DNA of 52,275 nucleotides. It comes from Salisapilia sapeloensis (taxonomy: Eukaryota > Oomycota > Peronosporomycetes > Peronosporales > Salisapiliaceae). The position numbers and the translations under genes are program-made. Every line of letters begins with the position of its first letter. The first letter of the stretch is position 1. The notes below the pieces were generated by a model. It was not told the DNA's origin. It worked only from the letters and a program-made list of their open reading frames with translations, and ran no database searches. The stretch covers positions 1 through 52,275 of the forward strand of contig JAADVB010000126.1 of assembly GCA_023334545.1 (NCBI GenBank), in the 5' to 3' direction. Below, piece after piece: positions 11,191 through 22,245 of the stretch.

Positions 11191-11882
11191 GTTAATGTGG
11201 AAAGTAGTCGATACGTTGCTTGTGCTTGACACGTGAAGAATCGAAATGCCACGCGTGCAAAAGATTTGTGCATGGCTTTCATACAGCCAAACCTGTCTTA
11301 TTTGAACCCTCAGGAAAGCGATATCCTGCTATATATGATAAACAGCCAATTCATCGATATGAAATATACATACAGATTTATACTAAATGACGACTGACAA
11401 AACTTATAGCCTTCTATATGCAATATAATACGCATATACGGGTTGTATCAGGTTGAAAAGGTATTTCGTACTTGATTGGAAATATCATCTTGAACATGAG
11501 ATGGACACCTGAACATGTCCCGGTGCATCTTATTCCAAGTAGATTAGGCGTTGACCGTGTCAAGCTACACAAGTAGGGCATGCACTTGCGCCGAGCTCTT
11601 CACTCAATGCCATTTCCATACAAAAGAGTGAGATGACAAGTCCAGCATTGCTCTGACGACAAGGACATTCCATGTTAGCGACTTGAACGCGTAGTGTAGA
11701 CTAGAGAATGCGATGCTTGTCTCGTGCCTTATGAAAGGGCGCAAAGTGTACTTGGAAGCTTCTTGATCGCAAGTGAAGAGAGACAAGATGGAAGCTACGG
11801 TATATACGTTCGGACGACCTTCTTGCAACCATTTCTGAACCGACCAAGCTACGACGACCATTTCGACGATCTCCATCTAATC
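11191..11882. other. Intergenic, Tudor-SN / HAD-IGPD divergent promoters
   Basis: These 692 bp lie between two divergent genes. They are AT-rich around 11320-11460 with tandem TATA-like stretches. A frame runs upstream from the HAD-IGPD start to an ATG at 11724, but it adds no recognisable domain. It was not used. Confidence 0.4.
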
Positions 11883-13329
11883 ATGTCTACCCCATCGACG
11901 ACGAAGGCGCTTTTGCTGGACATGGACGGCGTTATCGCCGAGGTTTCCAAGTCCTATCGCCAAGCGATCATCCTTACTGCCAAACGCTTTGATGCTGACG
12001 TCTCACCGGATGACGTTGAGCAGTACAAGCTTGCTGGCAATGCGAACAATGATTGGGAGCTGACGCAGCGTCTTATTTACGCTAAGAGCAGCCAAAAGCC
12101 GTCTATCGAGGAAGTCACGCAGACTTTTGAAGAGATTTACAACGGTACGGAAAGCTCACCAGGACTATGCGAGCTCGAAACGCTGTTGACACCCAAAGGC
12201 TTGCTACAAGAATTGCAACGTCGACTGCCCAAAGGCATGGCTGTGGTCACTGGAAGGCCTCGTAAAGACTGCCAAAAGTTCCTCAACGCTCATGGGTACC
12301 TCTCTTATCTATTATTTGTCTACAAGCGCTAACGTTCGTGATATCTCCATAGCATCGGTCACTTTTTCAAAGCGTGTGTCTGCATGGAGGATGCTGCTGT
12401 AAAGCCATCCCCAGAACCTATTCAGCTAGCCTTGAAGGCTCTAGAAGTCGATGCAAAGGATGCAGTTATGATTGGAGACACAGTGGATGACGTCACTGCA
12501 GCCAAGAATGCTCAGACACCGGCGTTTGGTGTCTTGACTCCGCACGCATACGCTGCTTCTATCTTGGATGAGAAGGCCAACACGATCACTCTTGCTCTCC
12601 AGAACGCTGGAGCAGCGAAGGTATGCAATCCAGGTCTGGCTGAGCTTCTAGACCTCATTCCTGAGACGGCAGTGACGTCGACTTCATTTAACAGTCGAGA
12701 AGCAAAGATTGCTCGAGTGACGAATGAGACGAACATCAGCGTGGAGATCAAACTCGATGGTTCCGGCAAATCGTCTGTGTCAACAGGCCTCGGATTCCTA
12801 GACCACATGCTCACGGCTTTGTCCAAGCATAGCCGCTTCGATCTGACGTTGTCATGCAAAGGTGATCTGCACATTGACGACCACCATACGACGGAAGACT
12901 GCGCCATTGCTCTCGGTGAAGCCTTTGACAAGGTATGATTCTATCCTTCTAACTAGGTGTGACTGATGCTCACTATCTGCATAGGCGTTGGGTGACCGGA
13001 AGGGAATTGCACGATACGGCTCTGCACTGGCGCCGTTGGATGAGGCGCTGTCGAGGGCAGTGATCGACATCTCGAGCCGAGCTTATAGCGTCGTTGACCT
13101 GCAGCTTGTGCGACCAATGGTCGGTGATCTGTCGTGCGAGATGATTGACCACTTCTTCCACTCGTTTGCCAGTGCGGCGAGAGTGACGATGCATGTGGAC
13201 GTGCTGCGTGGGAAAAATGACCACCACCGAGCTGAAGCATCGTTTAAAGCACTGGCGGTAGCATTGCGCACGGCCGTGAGCTTTGATGCGACGGCTGGTG
13301 TCCCAAGCACCAAGGGTGTACTTGCTTAG
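11883..13329 (+). CDS. HIS3: HAD phosphatase-like / imidazoleglycerol-phosphate dehydratase fusion
   Basis: Exons are 11883-12295, 12353-12932 and 12985-13329, with introns of 57 and 52 bp, giving 445 residues. The N-terminal half is a HAD-superfamily domain with motif I DMDG, motif [11 protein letters not shown] and motif [10 protein letters not shown]. The C-terminal half (about 255-445) is imidazoleglycerol-phosphate dehydratase, the sixth step of histidine synthesis. It has the metal-binding signatures [17 protein letters not shown] and [12 protein letters not shown]. The HAD half is of subfamily IA and is not the DDDD-type phosphatase of bacterial HisB, so it may not be histidinol-phosphatase. 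From memory, a HAD family fused to IGPD is described for Phytophthora (TIGR01548). The start at 11883 puts the HAD strand ([10 protein letters not shown]) right after a short leader; an ATG at 11724 is an alternative. Confidence 0.92.
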
Positions 13330-13745
13330 AGGCAGCATCAGATATGACGAAAAGACATTTGAACAGATGCAAACGAGTAGACTTGACGCCAACTCAACAA
13401 TCTTTTGTTCCCTCCTGTCGTTTGTTTGACATGTATCATTGAATCATCCGCTGTTGTCATCCTATTTATGAAAGATACACGTCCTGCTGTCTAGAATTGA
13501 TTCCACAAGTTACTCTATCTCAGAAGACATTCAAAGCACATAAGGCAGATGTGGTAACTTGGACGAATCAAATTCGATGTGGAAAGGCTTCACACTGCCA
13601 ATTCACGGTTACCAGTAATTCTTCATGAGCAAATGGAAGATTTCCTGCTACCAAATCCTAGTACAGATCAATAATGGGCAACGTGCACTTCTGATGCAGG
13701 TCACTTTTCCATCCGCTGTCGTCCAAACAAGTAAAACCGTTCGCT
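13330..13745. other. Intergenic region upstream of elicitin-like gene
   Basis: These 416 bp contain the 3' flank of the HAD-IGPD gene and the presumed promoter of the elicitin-like gene. No coding potential beyond short shadows and no repeat was seen. Confidence 0.4.
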
Positions 13746-14312
13746 ATGCACGCAACAACTCTTCTGGCTTCCTTCGCTCTTCTGGCTGGGTCTACACTTG
13801 CTCACAATGGTGAACATCATGGAAGCGAGACTACTATGAGTCACAGCAGTGCCGCCGCCGGCAGCGCTGGACCTTGTCCAGAGGAGATGGCCCAAAATTT
13901 GACAAAGACATTTGATGATGGAGAATACTTTAGCAGTTGTGCTGAAGGCGCGGATTACACCGTCAAAGGACTTCAGGATGTAACGAAGCTACCTGATAAG
14001 GACTTTGCTGCCTTTTGTGGATCTATGAAGTGCTTGGACCCACTCCACGCTGCCCTCGGAGAGTACACGAATGATGAGTGCACGATAAACTACAAGGGTG
14101 AAGATCAAAACCTGTTCCAGCAACTTGACGATATCCACGCCGAATGCCACAAAGTAAATGATGCTGGCGGTAGTGATGCGCATGAAGATGCCGAGAGCGG
14201 CTCTGCTGGCTCAGATGAAGTTGAAAGCGCTGATGATGGAAGCGATGCAGCCACCATCACAGTCCTCTCAACTAGCGTTAGTGTGGTTGCTGCCGCTGTG
14301 ATGCTGCTGTAA
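13746..14312 (+). CDS. Elicitin-like secreted protein, likely GPI-anchored
   Basis: A single exon of 188 residues. It has a signal peptide (about residues 1-19, ending STLAH), a short His/Ser-rich segment and an elicitin-like domain. Six cysteines at 44, 65, 91, 96, 112 and 134 match the three-disulfide elicitin pattern. An acidic Ser/Gly linker follows, then a hydrophobic C-terminal tail (ATITVLSTSVSVVAAAVMLL) typical of GPI-anchor signals. Elicitins are found only in oomycetes. They bind sterols, and several trigger plant defence. This divergent, anchored form is better called elicitin-like. It probably sits on the plasma membrane or wall and may carry sterols, which peronosporalean oomycetes do not make. 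It is convergent with the receptor kinase gene, 183 bp away. Confidence 0.85.
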   Translation: MHATTLLASFALLAGSTLAHNGEHHGSETTMSHSSAAAGSAGPCPEEMAQNLTKTFDDGEYFSSCAEGADYTVKGLQDVTKLPDKDFAAFCGSMKCLDPLHAALGEYTNDECTINYKGEDQNLFQQLDDIHAECHKVNDAGGSDAHEDAESGSAGSDEVESADDGSDAATITVLSTSVSVVAAAVMLL

Positions 14313-14495
14313 ATGACGTCGACGCAATGTCTCTGGAAAGCTCCATAATCAGCAAATAAATTGCGTTTTCATTTAGACACCTTACATGAGAAGTTTACTG
14401 TGGATTCTCATCTACCGCTTGGACAATATCTACATTTTATAAAGCATATGAATACATTCATGCAAATTGAAAGTTGTATTTCGATTAAAAATGTA

Positions 14496-16877
14496 CTATG
14501 CGGCAGTGATGTAGTTTCTCGCACCGGACATCGTTACTGGAGATGAATCGATATCTAAAAGAGTCACCGAAAGCGGTCCAGGTTCTTCTATCACTACTGA
14601 GCACCTTCGAGCTGCACGACGACCTCGAGGCCAATGTGCACTAAATGGTGGATTCTTGCGCTTGAACTGCTTTCCCTTTACTAACCGCTGACCAAGCTTT
14701 CTGCAATGACATTTCTTTCTTCTGCTCGACTTGCCCTTTGGAGTATTCGACTTAAAGCTCCAACTATGTTCTTCCGAAGCTGTTCTTAGACTCGAGCTAT
14801 TGTCGTCACTATCTTCGTCATACAAGTACTCATCAGTAGAGTAGCTAGGCCTAGACTGGGTCTGCACTTCATCAATATAATATGCTGAATCATCATCTTG
14901 AAACGATCGTTCATGCTTGACATGATGCATGAAGCCTGAATCCATGAGCGCGTTACCGACACGAATGGCTTCACCAGGCGAGTTAACTAGGCGTTGGTTT
15001 TGCATCCACTGGACAACAGAACTGCCTGAGAAACTTGGCATATTGTGGTGATTGTACTGAGGGTTTGCAGTCATTCCCACTTGTACTCTCCTAGAGAATG
15101 CAGCAATGTAATCTTCCTGAATCGTTTCAAGCGCACGCACAATTTCATTTGCTCTTGGTCTATAACTCGGGTCTTGATGCCACGCTTTCGCTAATAAACC
15201 TCGTAATTCAGGGTGAACGTATTCGAGATCGGGCCGGACACCTTCAATGACGTTGTTGAAAATAATCAGGTGGTTATCTTGGAAGCTAGGATAGTGGTCT
15301 TTTCCTGGATTCATGATATCCCACAAGGTCATCGCTAACGCGTAAATATCTACTGACTCATCATAAGCGGCCAGACCAGATCGGCCTCGTATCATTTCCG
15401 GAGCCATGTAGTCGACCGTACCCGTAATAGTCATTTGGATCAAATGATCTGGTTGCATGCACTGGTCTTGGTATGCACTGACATCACTACCTCTGTTATC
15501 TGTGCTACCTTGAGCTTGTGGGATCGCTCTAGTTTCACCGAAATCAGACAGTTTGACGTTATTGTTAAAGTCAACGAGGAAGTTGGATGGCTTGATGTCT
15601 CGGTGGAGGAAAGCTGGGGAGAAACTATGCATATACGCAACTGCTCGGCTGCAGTCAAGCATGTATGCAATCTTAAGTAGCTTGTCTTCGCGTTCAGGAG
15701 GTTGTTGCTGTTGCGCATAAGTATACATAACCTTTGTGAGACTTCCGAGGCATAGTTCTGAGAGAATGCAGACGGTGGGAGGATTGATACATATACCAAA
15801 GAAACGAGCAATGTTAGGATGCTGTAGGCAGCTACATAGCGCTGCTTCATTGGAAAACTCAACCACCGTGTCCTCTGTGAGAATGGCAGGCGTATAGACC
15901 TTGACTGCCACGTGCTTGTTTGACTTCAATAAACCCTTGTACACTTGAGCAGCGCTACCAACTCCAATCCGCTGCTTTATTTGGAGGTGTGCAAAGTCGA
16001 CTACGTACTTGCGATGCATCTCGAGTACTTCGTGAAATCCATGAGTAGAAATCTGCTCTGTAAAGCCAAAATCAGTACCACCGATATTTTCATTTCGGGC
16101 TGACAATCGCAAACAAGCACGCTGACCGAAGCCTCGCCAATACTCCGTGTCAGCTCTCAGTACCCTCCATATCATAAGCGGACACAGTGCACTCCATACC
16201 TGCAGTGTGTACGAGATGACAGTTTGACTATACACAAGTTGGAGTGGGCTCAAAACCAACTTGAAAGTCCATAGCATGATATGGTACAGCCATACATAGA
16301 CACAGAATTGACGAGTGACCTTGGGCCTTGCACGACTTGATGGATTGATGAAAACGTACGTGAAGAAGATTAAGATGGGAGCACGGATTGCTACTACAAT
16401 GCGAGAAAAGGTCGGAGTACTACTGTCGAGGTAGGATTGAAGTATCCACACGACAGGAAAGCTGTAGGCCGCCAATCCAATAGACAAAAAGATAGCTCGC
16501 TTCAACGATGGAAGTGAAACACTCTTCTGCCTCATCAACACCAAGACGATGCAGAAGACAAACTGACGTCCACAGTAGTAACATTCACCGACCAAGTTTG
16601 GAAGTGAGCGGCGATAAGTTTTCACTGCCACCGCTGCGCCCACCACGTAGAGTCCAGTCGTACAGATGAGCAGCCATATTAATGGTTCGAATGCAGGCAG
16701 AATAAGTTTCCGAGCTGCTTTTTCATTCCCTTGAAACGCGAAGCGTCGATTGAATCGAAGGTAACAGAGAAGTAAAATGCTGAATAGCAACATGAGACCG
16801 TAGCCACAGACAACGAGAATGAGGCTCCAGTGGAGACGTCTTTGTTGAAGCAATTCCTTATTCGTTGCTTCTTGCAT
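14496..16877 (-). CDS. Seven-transmembrane receptor fused to TKL kinase with DEP domain
   Basis: A 793-residue protein from the ATG at 16877; the frame stays open 34 codons further, but only to a GTG. Seven hydrophobic segments at about 17-42, 59-85, 97-115, 128-147, 160-178, 190-215 and 220-243 form a GPCR-like half. A tyrosine-kinase-like Ser/Thr kinase domain follows (about 300-590). All key residues are intact: the Gly loop GVGSAAQV, Lys326, HRD Asp427, DFG 445-447 and the APE Glu494. A DEP-like domain follows (about 612-671, SSVVQWM...NSPGEAIRVGNALMDSGFMHHV), then a Ser/acidic and basic tail. Oomycetes have GPCR-bigrams, receptors joined to PIP kinases, TKLs or other output domains, and this fits that class. 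The likely role is direct coupling of ligand sensing to phosphorylation at a membrane. The ligand is unknown. Confidence 0.87.
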   Translation of the reverse strand: MQEATNKELLQQRRLHWSLILVVCGYGLMLLFSILLLCYLRFNRRFAFQGNEKAARKLILPAFEPLIWLLICTTGLYVVGAAVAVKTYRRSLPNLVGECYYCGRQFVFCIVLVLMRQKSVSLPSLKRAIFLSIGLAAYSFPVVWILQSYLDSSTPTFSRIVVAIRAPILIFFTYVFINPSSRARPKVTRQFCVYVWLYHIMLWTFKLVLSPLQLVYSQTVISYTLQVWSALCPLMIWRVLRADTEYWRGFGQRACLRLSARNENIGGTDFGFTEQISTHGFHEVLEMHRKYVVDFAHLQIKQRIGVGSAAQVYKGLLKSNKHVAVKVYTPAILTEDTVVEFSNEAALCSCLQHPNIARFFGICINPPTVCILSELCLGSLTKVMYTYAQQQQPPEREDKLLKIAYMLDCSRAVAYMHSFSPAFLHRDIKPSNFLVDFNNNVKLSDFGETRAIPQAQGSTDNRGSDVSAYQDQCMQPDHLIQMTITGTVDYMAPEMIRGRSGLAAYDESVDIYALAMTLWDIMNPGKDHYPSFQDNHLIIFNNVIEGVRPDLEYVHPELRGLLAKAWHQDPSYRPRANEIVRALETIQEDYIAAFSRRVQVGMTANPQYNHHNMPSFSGSSVVQWMQNQRLVNSPGEAIRVGNALMDSGFMHHVKHERSFQDDDSAYYIDEVQTQSRPSYSTDEYLYDEDSDDNSSSLRTASEEHSWSFKSNTPKGKSSRRKKCHCRKLGQRLVKGKQFKRKNPPFSAHWPRGRRAARRCSVVIEEPGPLSVTLLDIDSSPVTMSGARNYITAA

Positions 16878-17931
16878 AGTGTAGAACAATAAGGTGTGCT
16901 TATTCAACAAGCTGGTGTTGGTTTGCTGCTGGCAGGGAGTTGATTCAAGCGTTGAGGCAGAAAAGTAGCAATGACGCACAGATCCAACCGCTTAGAACAA
17001 GATCCATCTAACATAAATAGCTTTATATTAGATACAAGTTTAATTTATGCAAGCATCGGTTGAAACGCTTTTATACCAGTACAACGTAACGGAGCCTAGG
17101 CACTCATGACGAGAAGATTATACTTTCCATTCCAAGACCAGATCATCATCCGTTACACGCACGCGACAACAACAATAGTTGAGAGACACCCTGAGATTTA
17201 TCGTTCTTCATGAAGCTTTACCAGAGAAAGCATGATCGAATGCCTTCGAAGCCAGAATCAAATCGTTTCAACACTTTTTTTCGTCGATTTCCGATCTACT
17301 AGATTGACCAGATCTTACGATGCAAAGCAGTTACCGTTAAATTGAAGAGCATTTGACAATGGATTAGGGATTTTGCTTCCTATTCTTCGTTTAGATCTTT
17401 TTCACGTGTACGCTTTGGGTCTAGTGTGTAGCTCAGTGTAAGTTTGGTTGTCGCTTACTATTGTACACCATTTACTCTACTTTGCTTCTACGAATCTATC
17501 TGCCAATGTCAATTGTAGATTTTCACGCCATGAAAGCCGTTTGACTCTTTCCCACTTCGATCGTTTCTATTTTCTTTTCTCCGATCGAGGTGTTTCTCGC
17601 AAAATCTACTTTTAATCTCCAAACCCCTCTCTCACATCTTTAAATGACTGTATTTCTATTTTGATTGATGCCTACTAAAGCCCCATTTTTACATCTTTGC
17701 TTTCACCTACAAACTTTCCCAAGGTAGATCTTGACCACTGGCGACTGAGTAGAAGTGACGAACTGCTACACTTTTGCGTTGGCGACTATACATTAGTTTT
17801 ATTCAAGTTTACTTTTTCTTGTCGATACCTTGAAGTACTTTCGAGAAGCCAAGTTACCATACATTTTCCATGGATGTAGTAGACGAATTCGACCATATAT
17901 CAAAAAGCAACAAGTGGTATCCGTACAATTG
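16878..17931. other. Long divergent intergenic region
   Basis: About 1.05 kb lies between the receptor-kinase gene and the ERMP1-like gene. The stretch 17,370-17,700 is pyrimidine-rich on the plus strand, as often seen in leaders. No coding region, repeat or RNA gene is recognised. Upstream non-coding exons of either gene could lie here. Confidence 0.4.
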
Positions 17932-20746
17932 ATGGAGAACCAAATGAAAGGAGCCCGAGATCCTCTTCAGACGTGAGATTGGTAACCTAAAATTTGTGGT
18001 CCATAATTTTAGGATCTCAGAGCGTAGAAATTCGATATCATCATCCGACCATAATCGATTTGATCTGCCAGACTCGATCATGGAGCTCCGTCAGCGTCGC
18101 GTAGGAGACAAAGCTGAGCCTGAATCAACGCCAGATTCACTACACGACGGCAAGTTCAAGTATGAAGACAAGCAATACGCTCGAACCCCTCGTGCGTGGC
18201 CAATGCTACTTGGCTTTTGCTTGTTCTATGCTGTGAGTCTAGGGTATGTCTACCATCGCTACGTGTGGCTACCACCAGCAAAGTCTATGGACGCTCCAAG
18301 TACAGAGTTTTCGGAAGACCGAGCTAGGAAAGTGTTAGATGATATCATGGGCTTTGGATATCGTCCTGTTGGCTCGGTCGCGAACGAAGAATTGACACCA
18401 AACTACTTGCTGCAGGAGGTAGACTCCCTTACTCCACTTGTCTGAGAGAAGTAGACTAATGCATAGTGTGCTTAGATTGAAGCTATTCAGAAAAACGCAG
18501 CTCCGAATGTCTTGGTGGAAGTCGATGTGCAGCGTCCATCGGGTGCCTTTGGCCTCGACTTTCTCTCTCGTTTCCAAAACATCTACGCCAATATCACCAA
18601 CATCCTCGTACGCGTCACTCCATCCGCGCCCAATTCAGCCAACTCTTCATTGCTACTGTCTTCTCACTACGATGCTGCCATCGGTGGCGCAGCAGCGTCG
18701 GATGATGGAGTGAACATCGCTATCATGATGGAATTGCTGAGCATCTACACCAAGCACCCGCCAACTCATAATTCGCTCATCTTTAACTTTAACGGCGGCG
18801 AAGAAACACTATGCCAGGCATCCCATGGCTTTATTACGCAACATCCATGGACGCAGACAATCAAAGCGTTTATCAATTTAGAAGCGATTGGTGCTGGAGG
18901 TAGAGAACTGCTTTTCCAGACGAGTAGCGACGAACTCGCATTAGCGTATGCACAAGGAGCTCCGTATCCACACGCAAGTATCATTGCACAAGAGGTGTTC
19001 CAACTAGGTATCATCAACGGCGAGACCGACTTTCGTATCTATCGAGACTTTGGTGGAGTCGCTGGCATGGATTTTGCCTACATTAGCAACGGCTACGTCT
19101 ACCACACGCATTTAGATGTAGCAGAAGCCATTCAACCTGGTTCTATCCAGCGGCTTGGAGAGAATGTGCAGGGTGTCGTTGATCAATTGATGGGAGAAGA
19201 CGGGAGATTGGAGCGAGTAGCGCAGACGTACGATACTTCCAACACATTGTTCTTTGATATCGGAGGCCACTTTATGATCACAACGAGCAAGACCGTGACG
19301 TTTGGACTGTGCATTGGCGTCGTCATCCTGGCTGCAGCCTTCATTGCCAGTAGCCCCATTCCATTTTCGCGACGATTCGAGGCGCTACGTTTCTTTGGGA
19401 AGTGTACGGGCGCTTCCTTTGTCACGATCATGCTCGTTGGTGTCTTACTGTCTGTCTTTGCGCCTTTGTCCTGGTATGCTCGACCGTTGCTCGCTGGTCC
19501 GCTCTTCTTGGCATCCGGTATGGCTGCCATGGTCCAGTGTCTCATGTCGTTCCTCCAATCCTCTAACAAGAGCAAACGAGACTTGTGGCAGATGGAAGAA
19601 GCGCTTTTCGAAGTCACGATGTGGTGCTGGCTCGGCGGACTGCTACTGTTGCTGTCGATGGGTGCCATCTCGGCATACTTGACGGCCATCTGGGTCTTCT
19701 TCCCTCTTGTCGGCCAAGTGACGTGCTACGGACTTCGCAGACTAGGAAACTTGTCGATGACGTCCTACATTGGTATTTCTCTCGCGTCCGTGACGCTCCC
19801 TGTGCTACTTGCTGGACTTAGTATCTCGATTGCGTATACGTTTTTCATTCCTTTGATGGGCAGAAGCGGACCGCTGGTTCCGCCGGACTTGCTCATTGCC
19901 GTCGTCTTTTGGGTCAGTCTCATTGAGTTTCTGTCGTACACCTGCCGCTTCTTTTGCTTTGTACCGGTACAGCACTTGCGAGTGCTACGTAACGTACTTG
20001 TGGGAATTTCAATGACGGGTATTGTCTTTGCATCTTTGTGGAATCCGTATACGGAGCTCTGTCCTAAGCACTTGATCGTGCAGCATGTTGGACGGGAAGT
20101 GACGCATTCGAACGGGTCCACGACGTCCGATGCCGGCATGTGGATCAGCTCTATGGACTTTCGAGGTGTGGATACCATCCACGAGTACTTGAAGGATACT
20201 CAATGGGCGAACCTGCCTCTCCTTGCTGCTCCACAGGCATTGCATGAAAGTGCTGAGATCTACGGACACATGCCTTATGCCCTACCCGTACGTCACTTTG
20301 TTCCTGAGCGTTATTCGTGGTACTTGCCGACGAACTACCCGGTCCTGCCTGAGGATATTGGAAAGCCACAGCTATCGGTCCTGTCATCAGTGTATAATGC
20401 TGAGACCGACCGACGTCGCATCCACCTCAAGTTCACTGGCCCATCGCATTTAAATCTTTACATCGACGCACAGAAGACAAAGCTTACGTCCTGGTCCATG
20501 GGTGAAGGGGATCATGGACCCGTTCCAGAGTCTGATGATTCGTACATTCTCCAATTTGCGTCTGGAAATCCTCCTTCCGAGTTTGACTTTTGGATTGAAG
20601 CGGAGTCCGATTATCCTATCGAGCTTGCATTCGTCGGACACTACTTGACGACGACGACACCTGAAATGAAGGAATTGTTTGATGCACTGCCGACATGGAC
20701 GACATCCATCTCTGGCATCTCTACCTGGAATAGTGTTCAGATTTAG
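17932..20746 (+). CDS. ERMP1: ERMP1/Fxna-like M28 zinc metallopeptidase, ER membrane
   Basis: Exons are 17932-17972, 18013-18418 and 18476-20746, giving 905 residues (human ERMP1 is about 904). The 57-bp intron is certain. The 40-bp first intron is less so, and the ATG at 18080 is the alternative start. After a cytosolic N-tail there is one membrane helix (GFCLFYAVSLGYVYHRYVW). The M28 catalytic domain follows in the lumen, with all metal/catalytic motifs present: SSHYDAAIGG, SDDG, NGGEE, NLEAIGAGG and YHTHLD. A block of about eight further membrane helices and a C-terminal luminal domain complete it. The family processes or matures proteins in the ER; exact substrates are unknown. Residues expected for zinc are all kept, so the enzyme should be active. 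Confidence 0.9.
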
Positions 20747-20839
20747 ACGCATACTCCTTTTTGAGTGAATAATTTTGGTAGCAGCAGAAGCTATTAAATA
20801 CATTCAAGAAGTTTCAAAGGTTAATGTATATACTTTGTT

Positions 20840-22154
20840 TTATAAAAGACGTGGCCATGCTCCGCCTCGTAGTAAACTACGTAAGGACCATGGCTGGAGC
20901 TCGTCACTGCTATTTAAATCTCCTTCTAACTTCCAGCTCCAAAACATCCATCCGCCATCGACTGCTGTCGTAAGAACCGCGAGTTGTCGAGCTGCAAAGA
21001 CTCGAAGCATTTCATTCCCCGAAATTTTTCCTTCAGGACTTGCTAAGCTAAATTCTCCCACGACCAGCTTCTTCCCACCGTTTTCATTCTGCTTCCACCT
21101 TTTGGCATCTTCTTGAAACCGAGTAACTTCATGTGCCAAGATTCTGAGCGATGACTTGGACTCGTAGCCCCAGACAAAGTATCTACCGACAAAGTTTATT
21201 AAGAAGCAAAGTTGTTGAATCATGATGGAAACTTCACCTGTGCCAGTCGACCCAAAGCTTGCTGTCCTGCTTATCGTCAAGTCCAACTTCATACAATGTG
21301 TTCGTGTCCGACTGATTCGACAGCAGAGGTGCAAGCACAATAACACAGTCGATGTTTTCATCTTCTCTAATCGCCTTGTAGGAGCGTCTGTAGTATTCAT
21401 ACAATACGTCCGTGGGTACGTCATCTGACGGCTCATTGAGGAGAGAAATACCTAGGAATGCCTGGTCGTATCGATACCTCTTTGCTAGTCTCACTACTGC
21501 GTCGAGTGTGGAGTCGACATTCTCTGGAAACTTCGCCCACAATGCCTGATTGAGCATCGGAGGAGAAGAGTGCTCAGCTTTATTTTGGGATCCTTTGGCG
21601 GCGTGGAGGCTGATTAAAACAGCAATGTTGTGCCGAAGAGCCCACTTTCGAATTAACCTGTCCAGATATGCTAGCCCGCCAGTGGCATACACCTCCCACT
21701 CTTTACTGTTGTTAGAATCATGCATATCAAAACCGGCAATCCAGTAGCCAACGCTCACGCGGACGGTGTTGAGGCCTGAAGCAGCGATCTCAGCGATGTC
21801 TTGCTCGGTAATGAACGTTGACCAGTGATGATGAAATGAGTCTTGCTTCTCTTTGCGTGAAAGCGCTTTGGCCGCGGTGTATTCGCCTTGATCCCTTTCA
21901 TCTTCTGCAAGACCATTATAAATGGAGCTGTTTGGAGTCATCCAGTGCTCACCGACAAACCAGCCTCCAAGATTCACTCCTCTGCTCTGCATTTGACCCA
22001 TACCGATGAGTTTCGCGATGTTTTGCGATGTCTGAGGAGCAGAGCTTGCTTTTTCAAAACCCGATTGATCCGTCGTATGTATCGATTGTCCTTCTACAAT
22101 ATTGGCAGCAGCATAGTAGATGAATAACGTAGCGAGAGACAGGAGATCCTTCAT
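20840..22154 (-). CDS. Secreted GH5 exo-beta-1,3-glucanase-like protein
   Basis: Minus-strand exons 22154-21238 and 21182-20840 with a 55-bp intron give 419 residues. The ATG at 22154 starts a signal peptide (MKDLLSLATLFIYYAAANIVEG). The frame is open to 22187, but with a TTG only. The family motifs RGVNLGGWFVGEHWM near the N-terminus, LLNEP with acid/base E241, VDWHRYFVWGY across the splice junction, and VVGEFSLA with nucleophile E349 are all present. They identify an exo-1,3-beta-glucanase of the yeast EXG1 type. It probably trims beta-1,3-glucan in the oomycete wall or in the plant apoplast (callose). The C-terminal motif GWMFWSWKLE is also typical. It runs convergently toward the ERMP1-like gene, 93 bp between stops. 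Confidence 0.9.
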
Positions 22155-22245
22155 TGCGTCTTTGACATAAAATATATAATGATCCAAAGCAGAGTATCAA
22201 CAATGCATATAAACGTTGAGCACATCAATCGACTTTGATTTCATC

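Noticed and set aside
19183-19689. 168-codon minus-strand frame inside the ERMP1-like gene
   Set aside because: Antisense to conserved membrane helices; no family, no splice context.
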